The notes under the pieces: model-generated
Seen by the model: only the letters and a program-made list of their open reading frames with translations
What the model was told of the DNA's origin: nothing
The model's database searches: none
Shown here: positions 1 through 8,443 of the stretch, piece by piece
How the letters are laid out: every line of letters starts with the position of its first letter
Position numbering within the stretch: position 1 is the stretch's first letter
Assembly (NCBI RefSeq): GCF_004514425.2
Contig: NZ_MYFN02000005.1
Span: 1 to 64,000 of the forward strand
Length of the DNA stretch: 64,000 nucleotides
Reading direction: 5' to 3'
Source: Shinella sumterensis
GTDB taxonomy: Bacteria > Pseudomonadota > Alphaproteobacteria > Rhizobiales > Rhizobiaceae
Position numbers and translations under genes: made by a program

Positions 1-382
1 TGCCGACGCATCCGCCAATGCCGATCCCCTTGTGTGCCGCACAGGCACGCCCGGCGCGCCGTTCGGGGCATGAAACGACAGGATCGGTCCGACATCCCGC
101 CGCTTCCCCCGTGTCGCCGGAGGGAGACCATTTTCCGCAGGCCCGGTGCATGAGGTTTCGCGTCATCCCCCCACGCCCCGCGCCGACCCCGCCTCGCCGC
201 AACGCCTTGCGGTGTATCCGAGGGCGGGATGGGAGGATTGTAGGCATGGCTGGAGACGGCGGGGAAATTGGAAGCGGATTTTGTTGGAAAATCAGGGGAT
301 GCGAGCGGATTACGTCCCCGGATGAGGGGCGGTGAGGACGGCAGCGAAGGCAAGCGCCGACAACCGCACTATTCGGTGCACA
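1..382. other. Gene-free left edge
   Basis: No convincing gene is seen. The open frames here have no recognisable protein content, and their codon use looks like non-coding high-GC DNA. The stretch lies downstream of the minus-strand M48 protease, so it would hold that gene's 3' untranslated region and, at the window edge, perhaps the promoter of a neighbour outside the window. I see no clear intrinsic terminator. Confidence 0.5.
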
Positions 383-1888
383 CTACTCGGCGATGATCTT
401 GTACTTCTCGCCGGGGCGGACCGTGCTGGTGACGGTCATGGCGTTGATCAGGCGGAAGAGGTCGAGCTTGCGGTCGGTGCCGAGCATGCGGCCGGCCAGC
501 GTGGCGACGGTATCGCCCGGGCGCGCGGTGACGACGCGCACGCGCAGCGGCTTCAGGCTCTCGACTTCCGCCGGCGTGAGCTTGCGGAACGAGGTGCGCA
601 GGGTGTTCGCCGTCGGCTCCAGCGCCGGCGAGCCGGTCGGCACCGCCGTCAGGAAACGGTAGATCTTCTTGTCGATGCGCACGACGGTCACGTCGAACTC
701 CCAGCGGTCGGCGGCGGCGCGCGCGGTCGCGGCCTCCAGCCCGTTGAGACTGACGGAGCGGATCGTGTCGGGCCTCAGGCCCGTCACCCAGCCGCTGGAA
801 ATGTAGTTGACGAGGTTCTGGCCGCGGCTGTCGGCCACGCCGTCGAAGCGGATGGCGACATCGCCGGGGCCGGTCGCCAGCACCGCATCGGCCTTGTTGT
901 CGATCTGGAAGCCAGCCGGCACGTCGAAACGGATGCCGAGCTTGCCGTGCAGGAAGGTCTGCCCGCGCACATAACCCTCTTCCGGCGCATCGCCGTAGAG
1001 CAGCCCGTCGATACCGGCGAGATAGTAGTCGCGACCGCGATCACCCACCTGCCCTTCCGCGCCAAAGGCACGGGCATGCATGCGCGCCAGTTCCACGCGC
1101 TGCGGCGCATTGGGATGGCTCGACAGGAAGTCGAGGCTCTGGTCGGCATCGGGATCGACCGCCGTGAAGCGGGCATAGGCCGCCATGGAATCCAGGAAGC
1201 GGGCGGCGGCGTAGGGATCGTAACCCGCCTCGCCCAGCATGCGCACGCCGATGACGTCGGCCTGGAGCTCCTGGTTGCGCGAGAAGGCGGCAAGGCGCAG
1301 CTTGCCGCGCGCCAGCGCCTGCTTGCCGGCAATGTTGCTGGACAAGACCTCGGCCACCACGCGGCTGGCGATGACCTCGGCCTCTTCCTTCTTCTGCCGC
1401 TCGATGCCGTGATTGGCGGTGACATGCGCCATTTCATGCGACAGCACGGCGGCGACTTCGGAGGCATCGTCGGCAAGCGCCAGCAGGCCGCGCGTCACGT
1501 AGAGATAGCCGCCCGGCAGCGCGAAGGCGTTGATCGCCGGCGAATTGAGGATGGTGATGCGGTAGGACTGGTTCGGGTTTTCCGAGACCTGCGTCAGCGC
1601 GCCGGTAATGCGCGCGACAAGCCGCTCCGTCTTGGCGTCCTTGTATTCGCCGCCATAGCTCGCGACGATGCGCGGATGCTCGCGCGCGCCCATCTGGGCC
1701 CGCGGGTCGTTCTTCTGCACCTCATCGACGATCTGCGGATTGGAGGACGGCGCGATCGTCGGCTCGTAGCTCTGCTCGATCAGCGACTGGCAGCCGGTCA
1801 GCATCGTGGCGGCGAGCAACAGGGCCGCGACGGGCCTGTTCACCCCGCGTCCGGATACGATTGCAGCTGCCTGCCTTGCCTTCGCCAT
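383..1888 (-). CDS. M48 family zinc metalloprotease, lipoprotein, LysM-like tail
   Basis: A 501-residue protein with an N-terminal signal ending in a lipobox (LTGC), so it is probably lipid-anchored in the periplasm. The zinc motif HEMAH lies about a third of the way in, inside VLSHEMAHVTANHG, followed by the downstream metal-binding region around FSRNQELQADVIG, as in the M48 (HtpX/BepA/LoiP) family. The last ~55 residues (PGDTVATLAGRM to VRPGEKYKI) resemble a LysM or peptidoglycan-binding module. Family knowledge suggests quality control of outer-membrane proteins or the cell wall; the substrate is unknown. I chose the ATG at 1888 because the signal peptide follows it directly. The upstream in-frame extension to 1936 adds 16 residues unlike a signal sequence. 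The gene is monocistronic, 213 bp from thiQ. Confidence 0.87.
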   Translation of the reverse strand: MAKARQAAAIVSGRGVNRPVAALLLAATMLTGCQSLIEQSYEPTIAPSSNPQIVDEVQKNDPRAQMGAREHPRIVASYGGEYKDAKTERLVARITGALTQVSENPNQSYRITILNSPAINAFALPGGYLYVTRGLLALADDASEVAAVLSHEMAHVTANHGIERQKKEEAEVIASRVVAEVLSSNIAGKQALARGKLRLAAFSRNQELQADVIGVRMLGEAGYDPYAAARFLDSMAAYARFTAVDPDADQSLDFLSSHPNAPQRVELARMHARAFGAEGQVGDRGRDYYLAGIDGLLYGDAPEEGYVRGQTFLHGKLGIRFDVPAGFQIDNKADAVLATGPGDVAIRFDGVADSRGQNLVNYISSGWVTGLRPDTIRSVSLNGLEAATARAAADRWEFDVTVVRIDKKIYRFLTAVPTGSPALEPTANTLRTSFRKLTPAEVESLKPLRVRVVTARPGDTVATLAGRMLGTDRKLDLFRLINAMTVTSTVRPGEKYKIIAE

Positions 1889-2101
1889 GTCTCTAGCCCA
1901 CGCCCCTTGATGGGTCCGCTCCCGGTCTGCAGCCAAAGCATGCGGACACGGCGCGGATCGTGCGTTTGTGAATGCAGGAGATAGACGCGCCCCATACGGT
2001 CGGCAACTCCCTATTCAACAAACGGTTCCCATGTGGCTCCGGTGACACAGAGGGGCGACCAAATTGTGGCATCGGACGCGGCAAAACCGCCGCGGCCGTC
2101 G

Positions 2102-2821
2102 CTAAGGCACGGAACGGCCGAGGAATTTCGCGATGTCGGCCGGCTCCCGCCGGGCGAGGAAATCGCCGGCCGGCTCGTGGAAGCGGATTTTGCCGTCCGT
2201 CACATAGATCACCTCGCCCGCCAGCCGGCCGATATCCTCGGGCTGGTGGGTGATGAACAGCATGGTCGCCTGCGTCTCGGCGACGAGATCGGCGAGCAGC
2301 GCCGCCATATCCGCGCGCATGGCGGGATCGAGTGCGGCGAAGGGTTCGTCGAGCAGCAGGATCGGCCGGCGGCGCACCAGCGCGCGGGCCAGCGCCACCC
2401 GCTGCCGCTCGCCGCCGGACAGCGAACCGGGCAGGCGCGTCTCGTAACCGCCGAGGCCGACGCGGGCGAGCGCCTCGGACACGCGGCACCACCCCGCCGC
2501 ATCCAGACGCAGCCCCGGATCGATGCCGAGGCCGACATTGTCGGCGATGGTGAGGTGGGAAAACAGGTTGTTGTCCTGGAAGACGATGGAGACCGGCCGC
2601 TCGGCGGGATCGCGGCCCGCCATGTCCTCGCCCAGCAGGCGCACCGAACCGGCCGCAGGCGGCTGGAAACCGGCGATGACGTTGAACAGGGTCGACTTGC
2701 CGGCACCCGACGGGCCGACCACCGCGACGGCCGCGCCGGCCTTTATGGCGCAGTCGAAGGCGAGCGTCTTTTCGGCAAAGCGCACGGTGACATCGGAAAG
2801 GGCAATGGCGGTATCAGGCAT
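2102..2821 (-). CDS. thiQ: Thiamin/TPP ABC importer, ATP-binding protein ThiQ
   Basis: A 239-residue ABC ATPase with Walker A GPSGAGKST (residues 36-44), signature LSGGERQR (134-141) and Walker B ILLLDEP (154-160). It is the last gene of thiB-thiP-thiQ; its start overlaps the end of thiP by 8 bp, which suggests translational coupling. The role is powering uptake of thiamin and its phosphates through ThiP at the inner membrane. The length matches known ThiQ proteins (about 230). Assignment rests on the operon and the TPP riboswitch ahead of it, since ABC ATPases alone are not diagnostic. Confidence 0.92.
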   Translation of the reverse strand: MPDTAIALSDVTVRFAEKTLAFDCAIKAGAAVAVVGPSGAGKSTLFNVIAGFQPPAAGSVRLLGEDMAGRDPAERPVSIVFQDNNLFSHLTIADNVGLGIDPGLRLDAAGWCRVSEALARVGLGGYETRLPGSLSGGERQRVALARALVRRRPILLLDEPFAALDPAMRADMAALLADLVAETQATMLFITHQPEDIGRLAGEVIYVTDGKIRFHEPAGDFLARREPADIAKFLGRSVP

Positions 2822-4457
2822 CGGGGCCGGGCCTTTCGGGGGCGCGATCGGGGGCGGTCGAGGGCAGCGTCAGGAGCAGGCAGAGCACGCCCAGGATGAG
2901 CGCGATGCCGGCGGCATCGGCGGTGCGGTAGCTTGCCATGCGCGAGTAAAGCAGCCAGGGCAGCGTCACGAAACCCTCCGCGCCGAAGATGGCGACGGCG
3001 CCGAGATCGCCGAGCGACAATGCCATGGCGAAGGCAAACGCGGTGAGGAAGGGTTTCTTCAGCGCCGGCCAGTCGATCGTTACAAGGCGGCGGCGACCCG
3101 TGATGCCGAGGCTGAGCGCCAGACGCGCCGTGCGGGCGAGATGGGTGCGATAGGCAGGCCCCAGCACGCGCACCACGAAGGGCAGCGCCATCAGCGCATT
3201 GATGACGGTGACGATGGCCGGGGCGAAGCGGCCGGTTTCGCCGAAAAGCCGCAGCATGAGAAACCAGCCCGTGGCCACGACGACCGGCGGCACGAGCAGG
3301 ATGAGCGAGCCGACCGCCGGAAGCACGCCCGCCATTATCAGTCGCGCCGGCCCCGCCGCGCCGCTTTCGGCAAGCTGCGGCACCAGCACGACGGGCAGCG
3401 CGATGGCGAGGCTGAGGCTGGCGGAGGCAAGCGAGATCGCAAGGCTGGTGAGGAGCGCGCGGTGCAGCGTCGGATCGAGCGCGAGCCGGCCGAAATCGGC
3501 GGCGAGGCCCGAAACGAGCGTCGCCAGCAGCGGCGCGGCGGTGAAGAGGGTGAAGGCGAGGATGACGAGCCCGTCCGTGACACGCCGCCGGCGGCCGTCG
3601 AAGCGGCGGATGGCGCGGCCCGCCGTCACGCCCTCATCCTGCGGCCGGCCGAACAGCGAGAGGACAAAGAGCAGCAGCCCTGTGACCGCGATCTGCAGGA
3701 AGGCGAGCAGGACGGCGCGGGCTGGATCGAAATCGAAGCGCAGGGCCTGGTAGATCGCGACCTCGATGGTGGTGGCCGCCGGCCCGCCGCCGAGCGTGAG
3801 AACGAGGGTGAAGCTCGTGGCGCACAGCATGAAGACGAGGCCGGCAATGCCCGGCAGCACGCGCCGGATGACCGGCCATTCGATGAGCCGGAACACCGCC
3901 CCGCCGCCCATGCCGAGATTGGCCGAGCTCAGCCAGTATTCCGCCGGGATGCGTTCGAGCGCGGCGACGAGGAAGCGCACGGCGAGCGGCAGGTTGAAGA
4001 AGACATGGGCAATGAGGATGCCCGTCAGCCCGTAGACGCTGACCGGGTTTTGCAGGCCGGCAAGCCGCAGGAGATCGTTGACCACGCCCTGGCGCCCCCA
4101 GATCTCGATGATGCCGAGGGCGGCGACGAGCGCCGGCAGGCCGAGCGGCACGGCCGACAGCCGCAGGATCCAGACGCGGCCGAGAAAGGCGCGCTGGCGC
4201 GCCAGGGCACGCGCCACGGGAATGGCGAGCGCCACCGACAGCAGCGTGGAAAGCGCGGCCTGAAGGAACGTGAAGCGCGCCACCCGCAGGATATAGGCAT
4301 CGAACAGCGGCGCGCCCGCGCCGGCCCCTGCACCGGACCCTGAACCGGCATGACCGAGCAGCACGGCGGTCGCCACGCCGACGAAGGCCAGCACGCCGCC
4401 AAGCGCGAGCGCGCCGGCGATATCGAGCGTGCGTCTTTCGGCGCGGGCGAAGATCAC
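2814..4457 (-). CDS. thiP: Thiamin/TPP ABC importer, permease ThiP
   Basis: A 547-residue polytopic membrane protein with about 12 hydrophobic segments in two halves, each carrying a BPD_transp_1-type permease domain. This is the double-length permease expected of ThiP (E. coli ThiP is about 536). The only reasonable start is a GTG at 4457, 13 bp after the thiB stop; the ribosome-binding site is weak (GGATAA), so coupling to thiB is likely. It forms the transmembrane channel between ThiB in the periplasm and ThiQ in the cytoplasm. A loop with glycine-proline content around the ATPase-coupling region is present in both halves. Confidence 0.92.
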   Translation of the reverse strand: MIFARAERRTLDIAGALALGGVLAFVGVATAVLLGHAGSGSGAGAGAGAPLFDAYILRVARFTFLQAALSTLLSVALAIPVARALARQRAFLGRVWILRLSAVPLGLPALVAALGIIEIWGRQGVVNDLLRLAGLQNPVSVYGLTGILIAHVFFNLPLAVRFLVAALERIPAEYWLSSANLGMGGGAVFRLIEWPVIRRVLPGIAGLVFMLCATSFTLVLTLGGGPAATTIEVAIYQALRFDFDPARAVLLAFLQIAVTGLLLFVLSLFGRPQDEGVTAGRAIRRFDGRRRRVTDGLVILAFTLFTAAPLLATLVSGLAADFGRLALDPTLHRALLTSLAISLASASLSLAIALPVVLVPQLAESGAAGPARLIMAGVLPAVGSLILLVPPVVVATGWFLMLRLFGETGRFAPAIVTVINALMALPFVVRVLGPAYRTHLARTARLALSLGITGRRRLVTIDWPALKKPFLTAFAFAMALSLGDLGAVAIFGAEGFVTLPWLLYSRMASYRTADAAGIALILGVLCLLLTLPSTAPDRAPERPGPDA

Positions 4458-4470
4458 GATGTTTATCCGG

Positions 4471-5478
4471 CTACTTGGCGCTCATCACGGCCAGCCATTC
4501 GTCGATCCAGGCCTTGCGGTTGGCCGCGACCTCCTCCGGCGACATGAGGAAGGTCTTTTCCGGCTTGACCAGTGCATCGAAGGCGGCGGGCAGCGGATCG
4601 CGGGTCTTGCCAGCCGGCATCATCCAGTTGGTCTCTGGGATGATCGACTGGAAATCCGGCCCCGTCATGTAGGTGAGGAACTGGCGGGCCAGCGCCTTGT
4701 CGCCGGCGGTGCGGGTGAGTCCGGCAACCTCGATCTGGATATAGTGGCCTTCCGAGAAGGCGGCCGCCTTGTAGCGCTCGTTCTTCTCCGCGATGACGTG
4801 ATAGGCCGGCGAGGTCGTGTAGGACAGCACCATCGGCGCCTCGCCCTTGGTGAACAGGCCATAGGCTTCCGACCAGCCCGGCGTGACGGTCAGGACACGC
4901 CGCTTGAGCTTTTCCCAGGCCTCGGGCGCCTTGTCGCCATAAACCGACTTGACCCAGAGCAGCAGGCCGAGGCCCGGCGTGGAGGTGCGCGGATCCTCGA
5001 TGACGATCTTCTCCGCGGGGTCGCCCTCGACCAGGTCCTTGAGGCTGGTCGGCGGGTTCTTCAGGGTCTCGCTGTCATAGACGACGGCGAAATGGCCGTA
5101 GTCGTAGGGCAGGAACGTATCGTCGGAGAAGCCGCCGGGCACCGTCAGGTCCTTCGGCGAGAGGCCATGCGCCTCGAACAGGCCCGTGGCCTTCGCCTCG
5201 GCGATCAGATTGGTGTCGAGACCGAGCACCACGTCGGCCTTGGTGCCCTCGCCCTCCAGCTTGAGGCGGGTCAGGAGCTCCACGCCATCGGCCACGCCGA
5301 CCCATTCGACCTTGCAGCCGCAGGTCTTCTCGAACTCTTCCTTGACCTTGGGGCCCGGGCCCCATTCGGCGATGAAGCTCTCATAGGTGTAGACGGTCAG
5401 CGTCTTTTCCTGCGCCGATGCGGGCACGGCGACACAAACGGCGAGCGCCGTAACCAATGTGGAAAGTAGCGTGCGCAT
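4471..5478 (-). CDS. thiB: Thiamin-binding periplasmic protein ThiB
   Basis: A 335-residue periplasmic solute-binding protein. The signal peptide ends near AVPASA, with mature protein starting [13 protein letters not shown], a start typical of thiamin/iron-type family 1 binding proteins. Known thiamin-binding homologues share the TVYTYESF opening and the WGPGPKVK segment. It captures thiamin, TMP or TPP and delivers it to ThiP. I chose the ATG at 5478 because the signal peptide begins there with an AGGAGG-like site ahead. A longer in-frame start at 5631 would read through the TPP riboswitch and is an artefact. Confidence 0.93.
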   Translation of the reverse strand: MRTLLSTLVTALAVCVAVPASAQEKTLTVYTYESFIAEWGPGPKVKEEFEKTCGCKVEWVGVADGVELLTRLKLEGEGTKADVVLGLDTNLIAEAKATGLFEAHGLSPKDLTVPGGFSDDTFLPYDYGHFAVVYDSETLKNPPTSLKDLVEGDPAEKIVIEDPRTSTPGLGLLLWVKSVYGDKAPEAWEKLKRRVLTVTPGWSEAYGLFTKGEAPMVLSYTTSPAYHVIAEKNERYKAAAFSEGHYIQIEVAGLTRTAGDKALARQFLTYMTGPDFQSIIPETNWMMPAGKTRDPLPAAFDALVKPEKTFLMSPEEVAANRKAWIDEWLAVMSAK

Positions 5479-5529
5479 CCGCGCCTCCTTGTTTGTCACA
5501 ACGGGAATAGGGCGCTGGATTGAGCCGTC

Positions 5530-5620
5530 TAATCCCTCCGCCGGTACGAGCCGGATCAGGTTCTTCGGGTTGGCGTGACGCCTCTCAGCCAGCAGACCGA
5601 AACCTGCGGGCACCCCGTTA
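5530..5620 (-). promoter_or_regulatory. TPP riboswitch (THI element)
   Basis: On the minus strand, 50-140 nt ahead of thiB, the conserved THI-box blocks appear in order: ACGGGGTGCC, GGCTGAGA, then GAACCTGATCCGG and GCGGAGGGAT. These are the signature segments of the TPP aptamer. By family rule, TPP binding lowers expression of thiBPQ when thiamin is abundant. The mechanism here is not evident; the short distance to the thiB start fits translational control as in many proteobacteria. Confidence 0.96.
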
Positions 5621-5815
5621 GAGCAGGACAAGGCATAATCCGGCCCGCGACGGCGCGCAAGGGGCGGATCAGAGAGCAGAGCCCGGCAGGCGGGAATGGA
5701 CGGAAAATCGGCCTGTTCCGCAGGAAACAGCGGGCAAGGCGGCGCTGTGCGATCTTCTCATCACCGGACGAGAACAGCTCGACGCATCCATCAGGCCAGA
5801 GATCAGGAGAGCCCC

Positions 5816-5995
5816 ATGCGCAAGACCATCGTTTCCGCCACTATTGCCTTCGTCGCCGCCGTTTCCTTCGCAGCGCCCTCATATGCCTGCTACGACAGCT
5901 ACGGCTATGAGCAGCCGCAATGCTTCATCAAGAAGGTGAAGTCCTACGATTATTACGGCGACGTCGTGATCCGGAAGATCAAGGTCTGCAACTGA
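5816..5995 (+). CDS. Small secreted cysteine- and tyrosine-rich protein, unknown function
   Basis: A 59-residue protein with a clear signal peptide (MRKTIVSATIAFVAAVSF) and predicted cleavage after SYA at residue 24. The mature part is only ~35 residues, with three cysteines (25, 36, 58) and six tyrosines, ending IRKIKVCN. The residue before Cys25 does not make a convincing lipobox. An AGGAG sits 8 nt before the ATG, and a hairpin follows the stop, so it looks like a genuine single-gene unit. I do not recognise the family. An odd number of cysteines leaves one free for a partner or metal. It lies between the thi operon and rpoH2, convergent with the latter. Confidence 0.72.
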   Translation: MRKTIVSATIAFVAAVSFAAPSYACYDSYGYEQPQCFIKKVKSYDYYGDVVIRKIKVCN

Positions 5996-6021
5996 GCGGT
6001 ATCATCAATGACCTCCCCGAA

Positions 6022-6052
6022 GGCCCGGATGTCCCTGCATCCGGGTCCTTTG
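6022..6052 (+). terminator. Hairpin terminator after the small secreted protein
   Basis: Stem CCCGGATG (6024-6031), loop TCCCTG, stem CATCCGGG (6038-6045), then TCCTTT. The T-tract is short. It sits between the convergent small-protein gene and rpoH2, so it may stop both transcripts. Confidence 0.6.
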
Positions 6053-6073
6053 CTGTCGGGAGCGCTCGCCTGC

Positions 6074-6934
6074 TCAGGCGTAGGCGAAATCCGTGGTCTT
6101 GCTGACCAGGACGGCCTTCAGTTTTTCCAGCGCCCGGTTCTCGATCTGGCGGACGCGTTCCTTGGAGATGCCGAGCAGGACGCCCAGTTCCTCGAGCGTT
6201 GCGCCGTTTTCGGCGAGGCGGCGGGCGCGGATGATCTTCATCTCGCGCTCGTTGAGTTCGCCGAGCGCCGAATAGAGCCAGTGGTGGCGGCGTTCGCCAT
6301 CGATGGAGCCCTCGGCCTGCTCGTCCGGCAGGGGGGCCTCGCTGGCGAGAAGATCGATGCGGCTGGCGCCCTCGCCTTCATTGGGCGAGATCGGCGCCTG
6401 CAGCGAGATATCCGACGAGGACAGGCGCGCATCCATGGTGCGCACGTCGGCGGTGCTGACACCGATGGCGGCGGCGATTTCCTGATGCATGGCCTCGGCG
6501 GTCAGACGGGTGTCGCCGCGGGCGAGCCGGGCACGCAGACGGCGCAGGTTGAAGAACAGCGCCTTCTGCGCCGAACTGGTGCCGCCGCGCACGATGGACC
6601 AGTTGCGAAGCACGTAATCCTGGACCGAGGCGCGGATCCACCAGCTGGCATAGGTGGAGAAGCGCACCTGCCGCTCCGGCTCGAAGCGGGCGGCGGCTTC
6701 CAGAAGGCCGATATAGCCTTCCTGCACGAGATCGCTGAGCGGCAGGCCGAAATTGCGGAACTTGCCCGCCATCGAAACGACAAGGCGCATATGGGCCATC
6801 GCGATGCGGTTACGGGCTTCCTGGTCTTGATTGTTCTTCCAGGCCTGGGCAAGAGCCTGTTCCTCGTCCCTCTCAAGGTAGGGCGCGGACATGGCAAGCT
6901 TGATCATGCGGCGCTCTGCTGTCGTCGTAGCCAT
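6074..6934 (-). CDS. rpoH2: Heat-shock/stress sigma factor RpoH2 (sigma-32 family)
   Basis: A 286-residue group-3-like sigma-70 protein. Region 2 spans residues ~45-115 (LSDLVQEGYIGLLEAA; RFSTYASWWIRASVQDY). The RpoH-specific box QKALFFNLR is at 123-131, and the region 4.2 helix-turn-helix is at ~246-273 (GISKERVRQIENRALEKLK). The RpoH box separates it from RpoD and RpoS. Rhizobia usually carry two copies; the divergence from RpoH1-type sequence and the EcfG-type promoter upstream point to RpoH2, which in Sinorhizobium meliloti serves stationary phase and general stress. I chose the ATG at 6934, with GGAGAG 5 nt ahead; the extension to 7033 has no sigma-like content. Confidence 0.92.
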   Translation of the reverse strand: MATTTAERRMIKLAMSAPYLERDEEQALAQAWKNNQDQEARNRIAMAHMRLVVSMAGKFRNFGLPLSDLVQEGYIGLLEAAARFEPERQVRFSTYASWWIRASVQDYVLRNWSIVRGGTSSAQKALFFNLRRLRARLARGDTRLTAEAMHQEIAAAIGVSTADVRTMDARLSSSDISLQAPISPNEGEGASRIDLLASEAPLPDEQAEGSIDGERRHHWLYSALGELNEREMKIIRARRLAENGATLEELGVLLGISKERVRQIENRALEKLKAVLVSKTTDFAYA

Positions 6935-7084
6935 GCGTCTCTCCACGTGAACCGAACCGGCTCCGGGGAGGCATGAACCACCCGTTCGCCCATAGAGAAG
7001 ACAGTCCGGAGAGGCCAGTGGATCGCCCGGCATGGCCGGGACGATGCCGCGGCACAGCGCCCTTCGGTCATCCTCGGCCAGTCA

Positions 7085-7109
7085 AACGGGCGTGCCGCAA
7101 AAAAGTTCC
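7085..7109 (-). promoter_or_regulatory. EcfG (RpoE2)-type promoter of rpoH2
   Basis: On the minus strand, GGAAC (7105-7109), a 16-nt spacer and CGTT (7085-7088) match exactly the consensus GGAAC-N16/17-CGTT of EcfG sigma factors, which drive the alphaproteobacterial general stress response. The predicted start site gives a ~140-nt leader for rpoH2. In S. meliloti rpoH2 is known to depend on RpoE2, so both position and target agree. Confidence 0.8.
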
Positions 7110-7111
7110 AT

Positions 7112-7140
7112 AAAAAAACCCGGCTGTCGCCAGCCGGGCT
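7112..7140 (-). terminator. Intrinsic terminator of carD
   Basis: On the minus strand, stem CCCGGCTG (7131-7138), a 4-nt loop, stem CAGCCGGG (7119-7126), then seven T. It lies 26 nt past the carD stop and just upstream of the rpoH2 promoter, insulating the two genes. Confidence 0.93.
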
Positions 7141-7165
7141 TTAAATCGTGACGGAGTGCCCTAGA

Positions 7166-7735
7166 TCAGGCGGCCTCGTCCTGGCTGTCGTCTTCCTCGA
7201 TGGCCTTGCCGCGCTTCGGACCCTTGGCGAGGTTCGTCTCGACGAGACGGACGGCTTCGGTTTCCGACATCTTGTTGACGGCGGCGATTTCGCGGGCCAT
7301 GCGGTCGAGGGCGGCTTCGTAAAGCTGGCGCTCGGAATAGGACTGCTCCGGCTGGTTCTCGGCGCGATAGAGGTCACGGACCACTTCGGCAATCGAGATC
7401 AGGTCGCCGGAATTGATCTTGGCATCGTATTCCTGCGCGCGGCGCGACCACATGGTGCGCTTCACGCGGGCCTTGCCCTGGACAACCTTCAGCGCGCGGT
7501 CGACGAAATCGGTCTCCGACAGTTTGCGCATGCCGATGGAAACGGCCTTGGCAACCGGCACCTTGAGACGCATCTTGTCCTTTTCGAAATCGATGACAAA
7601 AAGCTCAAGCTTCATGCCGGCGACTTCCTGCTCCTCGATGGCCACGATCTGGCCGACACCGTGGGCGGGATAGACGATCGACTCGCCGGTCTTGAAGCCC
7701 TGGCGCGTGGAAGATTTCTTCTGCTGGGTCGTCAT
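7166..7735 (-). CDS. carD: CarD family transcription regulator (CdnL-type)
   Basis: A 189-residue protein. The N-terminal half is the CarD/RNA-polymerase-interacting domain (FKTGESIVYPAHGVGQI), and the helical C-terminal half contains VKRTMWSRRAQEYDAKI. Proteins of this family bind the RNA polymerase beta subunit and stabilise open complexes, especially at rRNA promoters; in alphaproteobacteria CdnL is linked to growth control. The acidic C-terminal tail (EEDDSQDEA) is usual in rhizobia. I preferred the ATG at 7735 to a TTG three codons earlier because GGGAG lies 12 nt before the ATG but only 3 nt before the TTG. The gene has its own terminator. Confidence 0.93.
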   Translation of the reverse strand: MTTQQKKSSTRQGFKTGESIVYPAHGVGQIVAIEEQEVAGMKLELFVIDFEKDKMRLKVPVAKAVSIGMRKLSETDFVDRALKVVQGKARVKRTMWSRRAQEYDAKINSGDLISIAEVVRDLYRAENQPEQSYSERQLYEAALDRMAREIAAVNKMSETEAVRLVETNLAKGPKRGKAIEEDDSQDEAA

Positions 7736-7744
7736 TCTGTTCAA

Positions 7745-8104
7745 ATACTCCCTGTTACACTCCCCGATGAGGCCGGGGTGGGTCCGGGGACCCGGGAAAG
7801 ACGGGGGGCACCCTGCGGTGTCACCACTCTGGTCCGTCCGCCATGCGCAAAGAGGTCCACTGCAACGCGATCACATGCGAGCAACCGAGGTTGCCTATGG
7901 GAGGTGAGCGACGGTGAGGGATCGTTTGCTTTCGTGGTGGTGTTCGGGCACGCAAAATGCCGCGATGTGGATCAGTATCAGGACCCTACCACAAAAAAGT
8001 GCCGAAATCAATAATTTGCTTCGCATGGGTCATCAAGCCTGCCCTATCGCCTTTTGGCGAGGACAGGCTTTTTTCCCCAGCTTCGGCGGCCGCGGTGCGG
8101 CCGG
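7745..8104. other. Gene-free region between carD and fdxA
   Basis: Some 360 bp without a protein gene. On the minus strand it must hold the carD promoter and leader; a run GTGGTAGGGTCCTGATACTG near 7975 looks AT-richer than its surroundings, but no consensus promoter is clear. It also holds a strong hairpin with a T-run on the plus strand (listed separately) that no annotated gene explains. Confidence 0.6.
8035..8074 (+). terminator. Orphan plus-strand intrinsic terminator
   Basis: Stem AAGCCTG (8035-8041) pairs with CAGGCTT (8064-8070); inside, TCGCC (8047-8051) pairs with GGCGA (8056-8060) over a TTTT loop. Six T follow (8069-8074). The T-run is on the plus strand, yet both neighbouring genes, carD and fdxA, are on the minus strand. 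It could close an unannotated small RNA, or act without a T-tract as a 3' structure for fdxA. Confidence 0.65.
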
Positions 8105-8443
8105 TCAGTCGCCCTTGCCCGGATTGGGCGAGAAGTACTGCTCGTACTTGCCTTCCACGCCGTCCATTTCCTTGGCCTCGGGCAGCGCATCCCGCTTCAC
8201 GGTGATGTTGGGCCAGATCGACGCGAATTCCGTATTGATCTTCAACCACTTGTCGAGACCCGGCTCCGTATCGGGCTTGATCGCCTCGGCGGGACATTCC
8301 GGCTCGCAGACGCCGCAATCGATGCACTCGTCCGGGTGGATGACCAGGAAGTTCTCGCCTTCGTAGAAGCAGTCGACAGGGCAGACTTCGACACAGTCCG
8401 TATATTTGCAGCGGATGCAGTTGTCGGTCACGACATACGTCAT
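8105..8443 (-). CDS. fdxA: 7Fe ferredoxin FdxA
   Basis: A 112-residue ferredoxin with nine cysteines at 9, 12, 17, 21, 25, 40, 43, 46 and 50 ([28 protein letters not shown]), the pattern of ferredoxins carrying one [3Fe-4S] and one [4Fe-4S] cluster. The C-terminal ~50 residues are the usual FdxA extension. It shuttles electrons in the cytoplasm; the partner enzyme is not known from context. I chose the ATG at 8443 with GGAG 6 nt before it. The gene is downstream of the S4-protein and helicase genes but separated from them by 218 bp, so it probably has its own promoter. Confidence 0.95.
   Translation of the reverse strand: MTYVVTDNCIRCKYTDCVEVCPVDCFYEGENFLVIHPDECIDCGVCEPECPAEAIKPDTEPGLDKWLKINTEFASIWPNITVKRDALPEAKEMDGVEGKYEQYFSPNPGKGD

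Noticed and set aside
18-335. 105-codon plus-strand frame at the left edge
   Set aside because: Low-complexity Arg/Pro-rich product, no ribosome site, no recognisable motif.
2000-2045. Possible EcfG promoter before the M48 protease
   Set aside because: GGAAC is followed at the right spacing by AGTT rather than CGTT; one consensus position is lost and chance matches are likely.
5479-5631. N-terminal extension of thiB by 51 codons
   Set aside because: It reads through the TPP riboswitch and precedes a clear signal peptide.
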